DNA from: Pisolithus tinctorius
Lineage: Eukaryota; Basidiomycota; Agaricomycetes; Boletales; Pisolithaceae
DNA length: 64,000 nucleotides
Assembly: GCA_024663395.1 (NCBI GenBank)
Contig: JANFAH010000076.1
Location: 175,864-239,863, forward strand
Direction: 5' to 3'
A model generated the notes under the pieces. It saw only the letters and a list, made by a program, of their open reading frames with translations. It did no database searches and was not told the origin of the DNA. Made by a program: the position numbers and the translations under genes. This document shows positions 11,190-21,755 of the stretch, piece after piece (position 1 is the first letter of the stretch; each line of letters begins with the position of its first letter).

Positions 11190-12125
11190 CTAGGGTTTTG
11201 ACTCATTCACATTTGTCGTAGTTACTGGTGGTCCAGAATCGCCGGGGAATGCACCAGGTACCCCCTGTGCTGTGTCGGAACGTAGGTTCGTTCTTGGACG
11301 CTCAGACGTCTCAACGGGTGGAGCCGCCACACCCGATGTAGTCGACTCTGTGCCCACGCCTAGATACATTTGTGCAACCTCTCGCACTCTGTCGATGTGT
11401 GGCTGGACCGTTGCTTGTGCGCAAGCTAAATACTGTTGGCTTGCCCCTACTGCAGAAGACGCCTTTTCTTGCAGTGATGTGAGAGCATCACCGGTCCCCC
11501 AGCTCGGAGAGTTAGGTCCTGGCGCAGAAATCCCCGTCGAAGATCCCATTGGACGTGGCTTCTCTTCCGAAGTTCCATATAGCGCATTCTGCAGGTGTTC
11601 AGTTGCCACCCGTATCGCACGCCAGGGGGAGCGGACTAACCTTGGCAGCATCGACGATGTTGCTCGCCGTGATCTTGGCCTGCTCAGCATATTGGCTACT
11701 AACATTCTTGGCTGTCCCGATATCCTGCTGTCCTTGTGCAACGGCAGCATTCGTCTTATGCTCGACTTCGCGCTGCAAGACATCAACACCAGAAACAGGG
11801 TCGCCAGTAACCTCGGGGCCCATTCCCTATAGACAAACAACAATTTACCCATACCCTATTTCGGCAAAGGTGATGCAATTCCTTACCTGTGCGGCTTGAG
11901 CAGCTTTTTCGGCAGCTTCCCTTGCCTGAATTACGTTCCCCCTTACTTCATGTGCGACCGCAGGGTTCGGTGCCATTGCCTGGGCTCCTGCAGCGGTGGT
12001 CTCGCGCTCTGCGCGCCTAGAGAAAACAATCATAAGCAATTGGATGAGGCAAGTGTTGGTGGGTCAGCTCACTCGCTTCCCTCGACACCGAGTACGGATT
12101 CTTCAGTTCTTGTGCGATCAGTCAT
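11190..12125 (-). CDS. Hypothetical LEA-like amphipathic helical protein
   Basis: Translation likely starts at 12125 (MTDRTRTEESVLG). Introns start at about 12070 and are also visible at about 11825-11885 and 11590-11640. Joined exons give about 240 residues rich in Ala, Gln, Glu, Lys and Thr, with repeated helical stretches such as QAREAAEKAAQAAQ and EKASSAVGASQQYL. There is no signal peptide or membrane segment. The composition resembles LEA or apolipoprotein-like stress proteins, but that is only a composition argument. The C-terminus is Pro/Thr-rich and ends near 11190. I do not recognise a named family. Confidence 0.65.
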
Positions 12126-12446
12126 GGTTTGTAAGTGTATCACAATTCAGCGTTCTATGTTTCCGTTCCCCCAGTATTTGCTTATATATGTATACACCCG
12201 CGGAGACCGACGTCATCTGTCCTTGCTCCGCACCTTGGCCGTCGACGTCATAGGCTTATGGTTGTTTGGGAGGCATCGCTTTTTTGGGAAAACAGTACTA
12301 TTTACTGGTTTCCTCATATAGTACTAGTGGAAGGAGCGTACAAGTAGAACATGAGGAGGCAAGACAAATGCTTGCCACCGAAGTAAGTGTAGGCGGTAAC
12401 GTCACCAAAAGTAGTAGGATCTACACATAGATCGAGAATTCACCCA
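12126..12446. other. Intergenic region
   Basis: This lies between the start of the LEA-like gene and the stop of glycogenin, both on the minus strand, and presumably holds the former's promoter. No coding signal was seen. Confidence 0.35.
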
Positions 12447-15308
12447 CTACTCGCCGTGTTGGACACCCGAAAGCCTGGAAATGGCCGCTTCAGATGCCCG
12501 CTTGACTACTTCAACATCACGAGCGAATTCCCAAATGCGGGACCCCTTTCGGGTTGGGGTAACAGGTTGTGCTCCGTGAAGCGAGGGAGAAGTGGATACA
12601 TCACTAACGTGCAATCTGGATGAAGCTGAGAGGCTATCCCTTCTGTGTTTACTGATGGGGGGCAAGCGGGTAGGTGTGTCTAATGGTGTTGAACTTGGGA
12701 TTGGACTAGCGTCGCCTGGGGTCGCAGAGACGCCCTGCGATATCATGATCCGGGACGATGCAAAGGGCTGGTGTACGTTAGGTTCGGGAACGTCTTCCAC
12801 CAGGAGAGAGGGGAACATATTAGACCCAGTAGCAAGGAAGCCAGGTCGCTGGGAGCTAGTGCTCACCTCGCGAGACCGTGACGTCATCTTCAAGGGGTCC
12901 ACTGCAACTCGTACGCCCGCCCTAGGATAAGTCTGCACTCCGACAGACCGATACCACACGCCTCCAACATTATGCATTACCACACACTCTCCTGGTAGTT
13001 GCTCCTCATTTGCTGACTCCGCGTCACATTCATCCTCAACGTCTCCATCTTGGCTCTCTGCTTCCAATAGTTGGTGGGACTTCAACCTTGAAGTTGGAAC
13101 CGAGGATTTAGATCCAGGACGAGCTTTAAGAGAAGACTTCCGACTATGAGGCATATAGTCCCATGCATTCGCTTTATAAAAGATATCCCCCAAAGGAGAC
13201 GGTTTGGCAGACTGAGGAATAACTCTTCTGTTTGGAGTGTGTTGGGTGGCAGTGGTGGCAGAAAGGTGGAGGGGGGAAAGGGTATTGGAGGGCGAAGCCT
13301 TGTCTTCAGGGAAAACCCGTCTAGGAGCAAATTCTCGCTCCTCCCACGCGAAGACACGCTTTACCTTGGTCGGATCGGGAACTGGTGATCCCTCTTCGCT
13401 TGTGTCATTGCAATACGAGCCTTGACGAAGTAAGAGGTGTTGTTTGTCAGTTGCAGCGGGTTCTTCTAGTGATTCAGTGCGACTGAGTGCAATTTTGGAT
13501 TGCACAACGCCTAGATTGCTTGCTGACGCGTCACCAGTAACAGAAAACATAACTGGTAGCGGGGTCGGACTGCCGGAACCAGCACGGTAATGACCCCAGA
13601 TATTAGAGAAGTAGGTGGTCGTTTGAGGAGCCGATGGAGTCAGATTATTGGGAGATAGGACAGCTGGATTCCACTGCAAGGGGGGAGATGATAAAGGAGT
13701 GGGTAACATTCCAACCTGTGGTTGCGGCGAATCAGCAGCAATGACGGAAGGTCGGCGAGAAGAAGCAGGGTCGTAGTGAAGGGGAGTGGGTGGAAGGGAC
13801 AATAGTCGCACATGAGGGGCGGCCGGGAGCTCGTTTGGACCAGGTGTAGGTAAGCACGTCATTTCAGAAGACAAGGAAGAGAGTAACGCAACCTGACGAG
13901 CAGGAGTTGCTGGCTCATCCTCGGGTGGGGAAAATCCAGTGAGAGTTTCCGTTCCGACTGAGTCAGACGAAGAGACTGTGAGTGACGTTTGTACCGGTTG
14001 CCCATGTTCGACCCGCGTCAGAGGGCGCATCAGATGAAAGCGCCCTTCAAGAGGCATAATCCTATACTCTCCCTCATCGTTGGTTCGACCGTGTGAACAG
14101 GCGCTTAGTGATCCCATGCCCCCGACTGCCACGCGGCGGAGCTCCTCGAGACCAAGAATGAACCCCGTCGATTCTCCAACCTGGGAACTTTCATTGCTCT
14201 GTTGATTCCATATGGAAGTGTACCGAGGTATATCAAAAGCCTGGTTAGGCAGCTCACACTGCGAACGACAGTGGGAGTCGTATACGTTAAACCAGCGATC
14301 TACAAGAGAGCCATAGTCGTATGCGCGTGGCGGTGGATACGCCGAAGATTGCTGTTCTTTCAAGTTGGTGGATGTTTGCGCAGAGGAGCCAGGAGCACGA
14401 AACGGAATAGCATGCCAGGGCTTGTTTGGACCGATGAAGTGGATGGCTGATATCTGAGAACCAAACCGTTCATAAGCGGGGGCGTAGCTAGAGCGACCGT
14501 GTCAGGATATCATAAAACAGCGAGGCAAGTGACTGACGTATAAGAAGCTGTTGGAGTTGTATTGTACGTAAAACGGAGTCTATGCCAGTCATCACCCCTC
14601 CATTCGTTGAGGATGCCTTGATCACCACCGTCCCAGCTACCTCGAGTATTAAGGAGATCGTAGACTTGGTTGAACTTGTCCTCGCCAGGAGAAAGAGCCA
14701 TTACACCGGAGTTGAATATATCGGGCCAACCAACATCAGGGGCCGCGGCGAACTCGTGCTCTATTTTGAAGAGATGAGACAAGGGGCGGACCGGAAGAAC
14801 GTCTGCATCGAGGAATATAACTTTGGAGTACTGCGTAAGGCGCAATACGTGTAACTTGGTGAGAACTGTATCCAAATCAGGGCGACCTGTGAGAGGAAAA
14901 CGTCAGTTTAGAACACTCGAGCTAGGAAACAGGAAAGGATGGAGGAAATGGTGCGTTAAGATGCGACGTGGCCCGGGCGAATGTCGCAGATGTATTCAAC
15001 GGCCACGGCGAAAGATAAACACGTGGATATAATATGGAAGGGACACACTCACCAAGTAAATCAAGCTTTTGGTCGTCAGGGTTGGTAAGGACTTCGACGC
15101 CAATGACCACGTCAAAAACTTTTCTGAGGAGCTTGGGTGTGCTGACATCGACGGTCTCCGGAGTTACGATACAGACGATGTCATATTGTAGCTGTTGATC
15201 AGGTGGGAGGTTCCGGTGTACGTCCTTCAAGGCATAAGCGAGGGTGAGTGCACCCGGCAGATATGAATCTGAGGTGAGAAGGGTCACAAAAGCGTACTGT
15301 GGAGACAT
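12447..15308 (-). CDS. Glycogenin (self-glucosylating glycogen primer), GT8
   Basis: This protein starts glycogen by adding glucose to itself from UDP-glucose. Exons 15053-15308, 14538-14886 and 12447-14487 total about 881 residues. The N-terminal 280 residues form the GT8 domain: FVTLLTSDSYLPGAL at the start, the metal-binding DxD motif in FLDADVLPV, FNSGVM, DGGDQGILN, and the HFIGPNKPW block. The third exon adds a long Ser/Pro-rich tail with the conserved motif KVKRVFAWEEREFAPRRVFP, typical of fungal glycogenins, where the C-terminus binds glycogen synthase. It is divergent from REV7, with 328 bases between starts. Glycogenin is a known neighbour of the A locus in other mushrooms. Confidence 0.92.
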
Positions 15309-15636
15309 TCGTGAAGGGTTGTTGACGAAGAGCAAGATGAATAAATTAGAACGGCTGGTCACGAAGAGGAGCTGCTCCACGGGCGCAAAGCCGACATGGC
15401 CATATTTGGTTCCTGGTTACGGGCGAACTCGTAGAGCTCGTTTCTAACACTTCTGCCAAGGAACAGACCGTTTGTTTGATCGACGTCGTGTCGACTCCCG
15501 TCGACGTTAAACTGCGCGTCTCAAACATGCCCCCAAATCAGCATCGCACGGGTGGCTTCGAGTTGAAACTGATTTTATCACGTGATCGAGCATATCGCGG
15601 AGGAAACGGAGTTCAGGGGTTTAATGGTCTCATACC
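15309..15636. promoter_or_regulatory. Divergent glycogenin/REV7 intergenic region
   Basis: This holds the promoters of two divergent genes. It contains several GTCGAC-type repeats at 15479-15503. No coding content was recognised. Confidence 0.35.
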
Positions 15637-16701
15637 ATGACAGACACCTTGACATTCAATCGTGCGTGCATCATTCGGTCTTGTTCTGTAAACCAGCTAT
15701 TGAGACTAGGGTGCAGAAACTCTGAAGGCGATTGCAGAATTCAGTGAGTGGTTCATGGAGCTCCTGTCCTCCTGTTGCCGAAATTGTCTTCAGTCGAGGT
15801 AGCTATACACACCATCCTATATGTTCGCCAGATATATCCCCCAGACCTATTCGTGAGACGGAAAAAATACGACACGCCCGTTTACCAGTCCCGACACCCC
15901 GCCTTGAACGAGTATATATCAGGCGCTGTCAAAGCTGTTGCGGACGAACTTGTTCTGGTATGCCCATACCACTCCCGTGGGAACAGATCCTGCTATGTCT
16001 TAGGGGAACGTGGACAAAGTCGTAGTCGTTATAAAGGACAGGGATCATGTCGCTGTAGAACGCTTTATTTTCTCCGTGAAGAACATGATCCAAGTTGAAT
16101 CATACGATAAAGACACCAGGTAAGGTGCACTACTGTCCACGCCATCGGTGCCAGATTCCTGAAATACTGTAGCGTCCAGAATGCAATGACACCTGCCACG
16201 CTTAGCCAATACTTCCGGTCATTCCTCATCAAACTAACAATGATCGAATCCCAGCTGGGATTACTCGAGCACCATGGTCAGATTCTTCTTCCTTTACAGT
16301 TTGCTACCCCGACGGTGTCTTTAATGTGTCTTTGCACTTTTAGAAGATTATTCGTTTGCCATAGTAATGGAACTTAACGACGAGAAGGTTCCATCTGTGA
16401 GTCGGGACAAGGTCTGTTGCTCGTCCATCGTATTGTGGTTCAGTCGCAAACTCAGAATCCAGAATCCTCCGCCTTGGGTTCCCGCGGACCAGCAGCACAC
16501 CACATCAGGGGCATCGGAGGATTCCCAGCTCCACCTGTTGCGCGCAGTCGATACTGGAATTATCAGTGTAGGCCAACTCACCTTGACTTAACACTCATTT
16601 TCACGGCCACCTAGCTTTCTTTGGCGGTGCAAGAATCAGGGGAGAAATTTCAGAAAGTTGTGTCCTCTGATCCAAAAGGAAAGGGAAAGGAGATAGCTTA
16701 G
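15637..16701 (+). CDS. REV7: HORMA-domain protein Rev7 (MAD2L2), DNA polymerase zeta subunit
   Basis: Rev7 is the accessory subunit of translesion polymerase zeta. Seven exons are inferred (15637-15661, 15717-15743, 15794-15957, 16004-16119, 16173-16276, 16344-16567, 16615-16701), about 248 residues, a normal size. Exon 1 encodes MTDTLTFN. The HORMA domain follows with EVAIHTILYVRQIYPPDLF, YDTPVYQSRHPALNEYI, KVVVVIKDRD and ERFIFSVKN. The C-terminal part includes LLRAVDTGIIS and ends KGKEIA. Intron borders at both ends keep the frame. The sixth exon may contain a further small intron near 16398-16460, where similarity is weak. Confidence 0.87.
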
Positions 16702-16809
16702 TGGAGAGCGAACGTGCTACCCGCAGAAACTGGAATTTACAGTCCTAGCAAAACACGACCTGTGCGATTGCCGTACTACAAACTTGCGCCCAGCAAGTCG
16801 CAGTCGGGG

Positions 16810-18593
16810 CTAAACATCCACCCGTATACGCTGAATGATGGGTATGATTCGGTCCCACTCCTCCATAGCCTGCCGATATTATCTAGTTTTGTTGAGTCCA
16901 AAGTCGCTGGTAACTTACCGATTGGTAGAACTCGATCTCTCCGTCCGCAAGATTACTGAGCATTTCCTTCATTTCGGCTTCTTTTGTATTCTGGAAAATC
17001 CTCTGTTCCCGCAACGTCTCATCGCTGAAAGCATCAGACGTCTCATGCGCCGTGGTGACTGCATCTTGGAGCTACGCGCAAATTGTCAAATTGAAACCCA
17101 CAAGTCGGAGAGCCATCCTTACTTCTTTGATCTTGATGTCCAGCTTGCGCATCTTTTCTACCCGGCTGCGGTCATCGTCTGCTCCTCTGATCGCATCAAC
17201 TTTGTCTTTCAGATACGCGCTAAGTCCAAGACCGCTGCTCCCCGCATGCCCTGATATGATAGCGGATAAACGGTCGCGCTCGAGGGTAACGCCTGATAGA
17301 TAATCTGACAACTCCTCAAAGTCAAGCTGCTTCTGATCACGAAGCTTCAGTACGGCACGGTTTGCATGGGAGTAGATAAGGAGAGAGTGCAGGTGAACAA
17401 GAAATGGATCGGTCGACGTTTGGGTCTGTAAAATCCCGAGGGGTCACTAAGGGTGTTATTTATGACCGAGCGACCGACCTTATGGCGCAGCAGGGCCGAG
17501 AACTCGAGCAACGTATTTGAAAAGTGATTCAAGGGATCCGTGATTCCCGACTCTAAGAAACCCAGACCCTGAGCGGCAACGGCAAGATCGTGGTAGTCAG
17601 TCATGAGATCTTCATGAAGTGCAAAATGACCAGTCTCGTTCAGCGTTGAGTCCCACGTCATGGCACCGGCTTACCGTTCGTTCTCCCGCGGATACGGTTC
17701 CAGAGTCGCTCAGAGAGGACCAGGCCCTCTTCGAACTTATCGACGCTTTCACGCATCTCCAAGAAACGCTCATCTGGTTTACGGACACGTGCGAAAGCGT
17801 TCAAGAGCGTGTCCGATATGTTGTCAAGGAGTCCTGGTGTTGGTTCAGGTCCAGGAGGGTGTGCGAGGTGTTGGTGCATGTAGACATGCTCGAGGACAAC
17901 GTGAGTGACAAACCAACAACTAAGCTACGCCTTACCCATTCCGTGGACTCCAAAAAGGCACGCAAGAGTGTACTGCGTTGCAGCGTAGGGTGCCGAGCTA
18001 TGCGCTCCAAGAACCGGTGGAGTCTGCGGAAGTCAGGGAGCGCACCATGACAGTGAATATATACCTACTCTAGTCTGCGACGTTCCATAAACTCGGGGCT
18101 GAACCTATCGCCAGTTATATATTCTGAGGAAGGATTAGCCTGTGTTGGGGTGATTTACATAGGTCGCACCTAACCGATGCTTGTCGGGGAGCGCAGGTAC
18201 TACACATGCTGGAAAGTCTTTGACAAGATGGTCTCTGAGAAATACAAAGTCTTGGAACCGTCGACGAGCCGAGGGACTCTGAGACGAGAATATGGGAAGG
18301 TTGGTCTAGCCACATGGATCAGCGCGGCAACAGGACAATGAGGTCATAGGACGTGCCTTTGCCACAACCAGATATGAAACGTATGCGTCCTTGGTCTCTG
18401 CTAATTCCTTGACAGGGTCCTTAACGATAGTGATAAGATATCCCTCCCACTTTGGGTCGTGAGGACTGTGCGGCTCTTCAGCTCCCGCCGTGCTCTGTTT
18501 GAACCCGGGTCCTGCTTGTTTCACAGCATAGTCGACATCATATGGCGCTGAGGCTGATTCCCATGTTACGCTGTCGAAGACGTCCTCGTCCAT
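16810..18593 (-). CDS. SNX4: Sorting nexin Snx4/Atg24 (PX-BAR protein)
   Basis: Snx4 binds PI3P on endosomes, recycles SNAREs and supports selective autophagy. It starts at 18593 with MDEDVFDSVTWES. The PX domain lies in the first 200 residues (WEGYLITIVKDP, then SRRRFQDFVFLRDHL and PALPDKHR, then the segment around FLERIARHPTLQRS). The rest is a helical BAR region with KPDERFLEMRESVDKFEEGL, YHDLAVAAQGLGFLESGITDPL and SDYLSGVTLERDRL. The final exon ends IIPIIQRIRVDV at 16810 after an intron at about 16865-16910. Several 50-base introns interrupt the gene. Its start is only 148 bases from the divergent PTM1-like start. Confidence 0.88.
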
Positions 18594-18741
18594 GACTGGT
18601 CGGCTTGTCGTAAGCTATGTAGTTGCAGTCGGACCCGGGGCTAATTTAAACTAGCATTCCCGTTTGTGTGACGTGTGTGACCACGTGACACAAACGTCGC
18701 AGAAGCCGTTGCACAACAAACCACAACAACCGCTTTCTGCC
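18594..18741. promoter_or_regulatory. Compact SNX4/PTM1 bidirectional promoter
   Basis: 148 bases separate the two divergent ATGs. It includes a CACGTG-containing stretch at 18682-18687 (gaCCACGTGAc), a possible E-box-like site for bHLH factors. The site is seen directly; its function is inferred. Confidence 0.4.
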
Positions 18742-21084
18742 ATGCGTCAATATTCCAGCCACGGTCGGCTGGCGCTATTGGCACTGCTCAGCGCGGCTTC
18801 GGCGGTCGCGGGTTATGAAGTTACATTCGCCGACTCTGATTACTCCAGGCAGGTATGTTCTGGGATGTGGGGGGACTCAAATACCTACATCAATGGTGCG
18901 CAGTTATTGCACCCTTGACGCGGAAGCAAACGTTTCATCTCTGCTTGACAGTCACCTTCGACCCACGAACATCCTATGGCCAGGTAGCTATGGCTATATA
19001 CGAGTGGAAAGACGTCAAGTATCTGGGTGCGGTCACTTCTGAGTCGGACGATTCTCTTCCCGTGAGCTATTCCTCCAGCGGCCTTGACAACACCTGACAG
19101 TTCTCTCGAATTAGCAGAAGACCTACGTATGCACTACGGACGCCGTAACCTCTGGGCTGTGCCTGTACCAAGATATTGGCAAATTCATCTACAGCTCGGA
19201 CGATGGCACCCCAATGAATCAGACAAGTTTCTGGACTGCAAGTGTTACGCTGGATCAAGTGGTGTCTTCACACAACCAACAAGAAAAAAGAGGCGGAACT
19301 GCTTCAATTCTGACTCACCCCATCGCTCGCCAGGAAAGCGAGACTCTCAATCCGAGCCCTGCTGGCACGCTGACGTATACAGGCCCAATCCAATACCAAG
19401 TTCGCAAGACTGGTTATTATTGTGTGGGTACGTGTGACTTCAAATATGACGACGCCCTGTCATGACATCTCTCCAGCCATTGTGCCTGTTACGATCATTC
19501 CACCTACTACTCGCCAAGTTTCTAGTGATACTCCGTCCCATCCCACTTACAGTGGTGTCGTTCTCTTCCAAAATACATTTGACGGCCAACTCCCTGCCGC
19601 AGACTATCCCAAAGTTAACGTAGGTGGCCTTTGTAAATCCGTATATCCATCTAATCAGTTCGTAATACAGTTTTACCTTTCCATGTTCTTTGCATATGCA
19701 CTGCTGGGGTGTGCTTGGGCTTGGCTATGTTACAGACATATGACTGAGCTACTACCCATCCAAGTACGTGCTTCACTGTTGTGGGTGACCTCGTCAGCTC
19801 AACCGTGTACAGTATTATCTGTCCGGTCTTGTGGCTTTCATGATCGTTGAGATGGCTGCGAACTGGGGTAAGCTTCTCATAGACGAATTCTTGCACTTCC
19901 TTTGATGGAAAAATGGGAAACAGTATATTATCGGTACCTCAATGCGCACGGCAAGAATACTGCCTCGATCGTCTTTCTCTTCGTTGGTTGGAATAGAGTT
20001 CTCACGATACATAACGACTTGAACTAAAATTTTTCTTAGTTGCCATTCTGGATGCCGGCCGGAATGCGCTTTCATTCTTCATGTTGCTCGTGGTTTCACT
20101 TGGCCTCAGCGTGGTCAGGGAAACATTGGGTAGAACAATGATAAAATGCCAGACTCTAGCTGCGGCTCACTTTGTCTTCGGAGGTTTGTCACTATCTGCA
20201 CTATCTACGCCTTCTAATGTCATAACAGTACTATATGCTGTCGGGATCGTCGAGCTCTCACTCGAGTCGACGTCGGCATTGGTTCTCCTCCTATTCGTTA
20301 TACCATTGGCCTTCACGCTTAGTGGCTTCCTTATGTGGATTTTGCACTCTCTGACTGGTACTTAAATCTCATGCACTGTATAAAACCAAGCTGACCGCCG
20401 TTCCAGGCACCATGAACCAGTTGGCCGCTCGTAAACAACGATACAAGCTCAAAATGTTTCAACGGTTGTATTATATCTTGCTCGGTGCCGTGGTTGTGAT
20501 TGCAATATTTTTCGTTGTGTCATCATACTCGTTCTCGGACCGACTAGCGGAAGGTGAGTTACTTTGTAATGAAGGAATCACTGGCTCAGCTTGCTCAGAT
20601 TACGCGGCAAAATCATGGCGTGCGAGATGGTGGCTCCTTGACGGTTACCTTGCGCTTCTATTTTTCGTTGCTTTTTGGTCGATCGCCTACCTCTGGCGAC
20701 CTACGGAAAATAACCGCAGATAAGTATTTGTCCTCTCTGTTGTTAAGGTCCTCCTTATCTTTTTCCGTTACGCTTGCGATGTCAGACGAGATCGCACAAG
20801 AGGACGAGGATGCGGAAGATTACGACCTTGAAGCCCTTCAGGACAGAACCGCTGCACGAGAGGACGACGAGATTACTCTTGTAAACAACCGAAGGGAACC
20901 AGAACCACTTGCGGAAAACCATGTCGTCTTCGAGATTGGCGATGAGGACGCTGGCAGCGACGATGAAGGTGATGCCACTAAGAAACGCCGAGGTGGCGAG
21001 CGGAAGTCGGTTGAAGAGCTTGATGGTTCGACTGACGAGCGGGAGGGTCTCATGGGGGGAAGGTCGAGAAACAGGAATGATTAG
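18742..21084 (+). CDS. PTM1-like Lung-7TM membrane protein
   Basis: This is a secretory-pathway membrane protein of the PTM1/GPR107/TMEM87 family, thought to act in Golgi or endosomal trafficking. A signal peptide (RLALLALLSAASAVAG) supports the start at 18742 rather than an upstream in-frame ATG at 18664. The lumenal domain carries RQVCSGMWGDSNTYIN, then WKDVKYLGAVTSES, TYVCTTDAV, and GYYCVAIVPV across introns. Seven hydrophobic helices follow from about 19670 to 20700, including FYLSMFFAYALLGCAW, ASIVFLFV, AFTLSGFLMW and LYYILLGAVVVIAIFFV. The cytosolic tail is acidic (DEIAQEDEDAEDYDLEAL) and ends at 21084. At least seven introns are present. Confidence 0.85.
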
Positions 21085-21755
21085 ACTACCTACGGACACT
21101 CCTTTCTGCACTCGTTGGTCTCTTTCTCATATCTATTAGTACATGTAGAATACGCCTTTACTTTCGATGGCTGGTATGGAATATAGTATAAGACCGTCGA
21201 GGTTCGGGAAAATAGTAATTGCTTCCAGTCTGGTGCCCACCACCAAACGTACCAGTCTTGGAAGTCCTTACAACCATGCTGTGCTTGCACTAGCAAGAGA
21301 CATGGCAGGAAGGTACAGCGTTCAGGAGATAGGCGTCAGGTTTGAAATTTTGAAACCTGATGCTGCGGTCCGTCCAGTCCCATTAGGGCCGCTCAAAGTT
21401 GGCGCCGACGCTGACGCCGACGCCTACAGCTAAGTTATGGTAGTCGCGCTGTAGGCGTAGGTGTCGTCGGCGGCATCTTTGAGGGACCCTATTGATAAGC
21501 TGTAGGGAGTAAGCTGACCACATTCCTCTGGTACCAAGAATCCAGTCCATCAGAAAGCATCAAGTATCACTCAGGAGGGCAGATAGAAGCAATAGCATCC
21601 TGGTCCTTGGCGTCTCATGCTGGACCAGTATCCTGGACTTTCAGAGACTGTCGGAATGCTAAAAGAAACAAATTATTATCCGGGAACGAACTACAAATGA
21701 TAATGCAAATAAATCTCGACGGAAGGAGCACAAAGTACAGAGACGAAGGACCGCC
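21085..21755. other. Intergenic region with a long inverted repeat
   Basis: PTM1-like and RPB2 genes converge here. Besides the hairpin described separately at 21381-21495, I see no gene. Confidence 0.4.
21381..21495. repeat. Long imperfect inverted repeat (hairpin)
   Basis: Two arms of about 48 bases flank a loop near 21431-21447. The inner arms share CGCCTACAGC and its complement GCTGTAGGCG. The middle arms are GCC/GAC-rich (left 21400-21420, right 21455-21475). The outer arms pair around CTCAAAG and CTTTGAG, and further out CATTAGGG with CCCTATTG. It could be a MITE remnant or a structured 3' flank of the converging genes. Confidence 0.65.
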
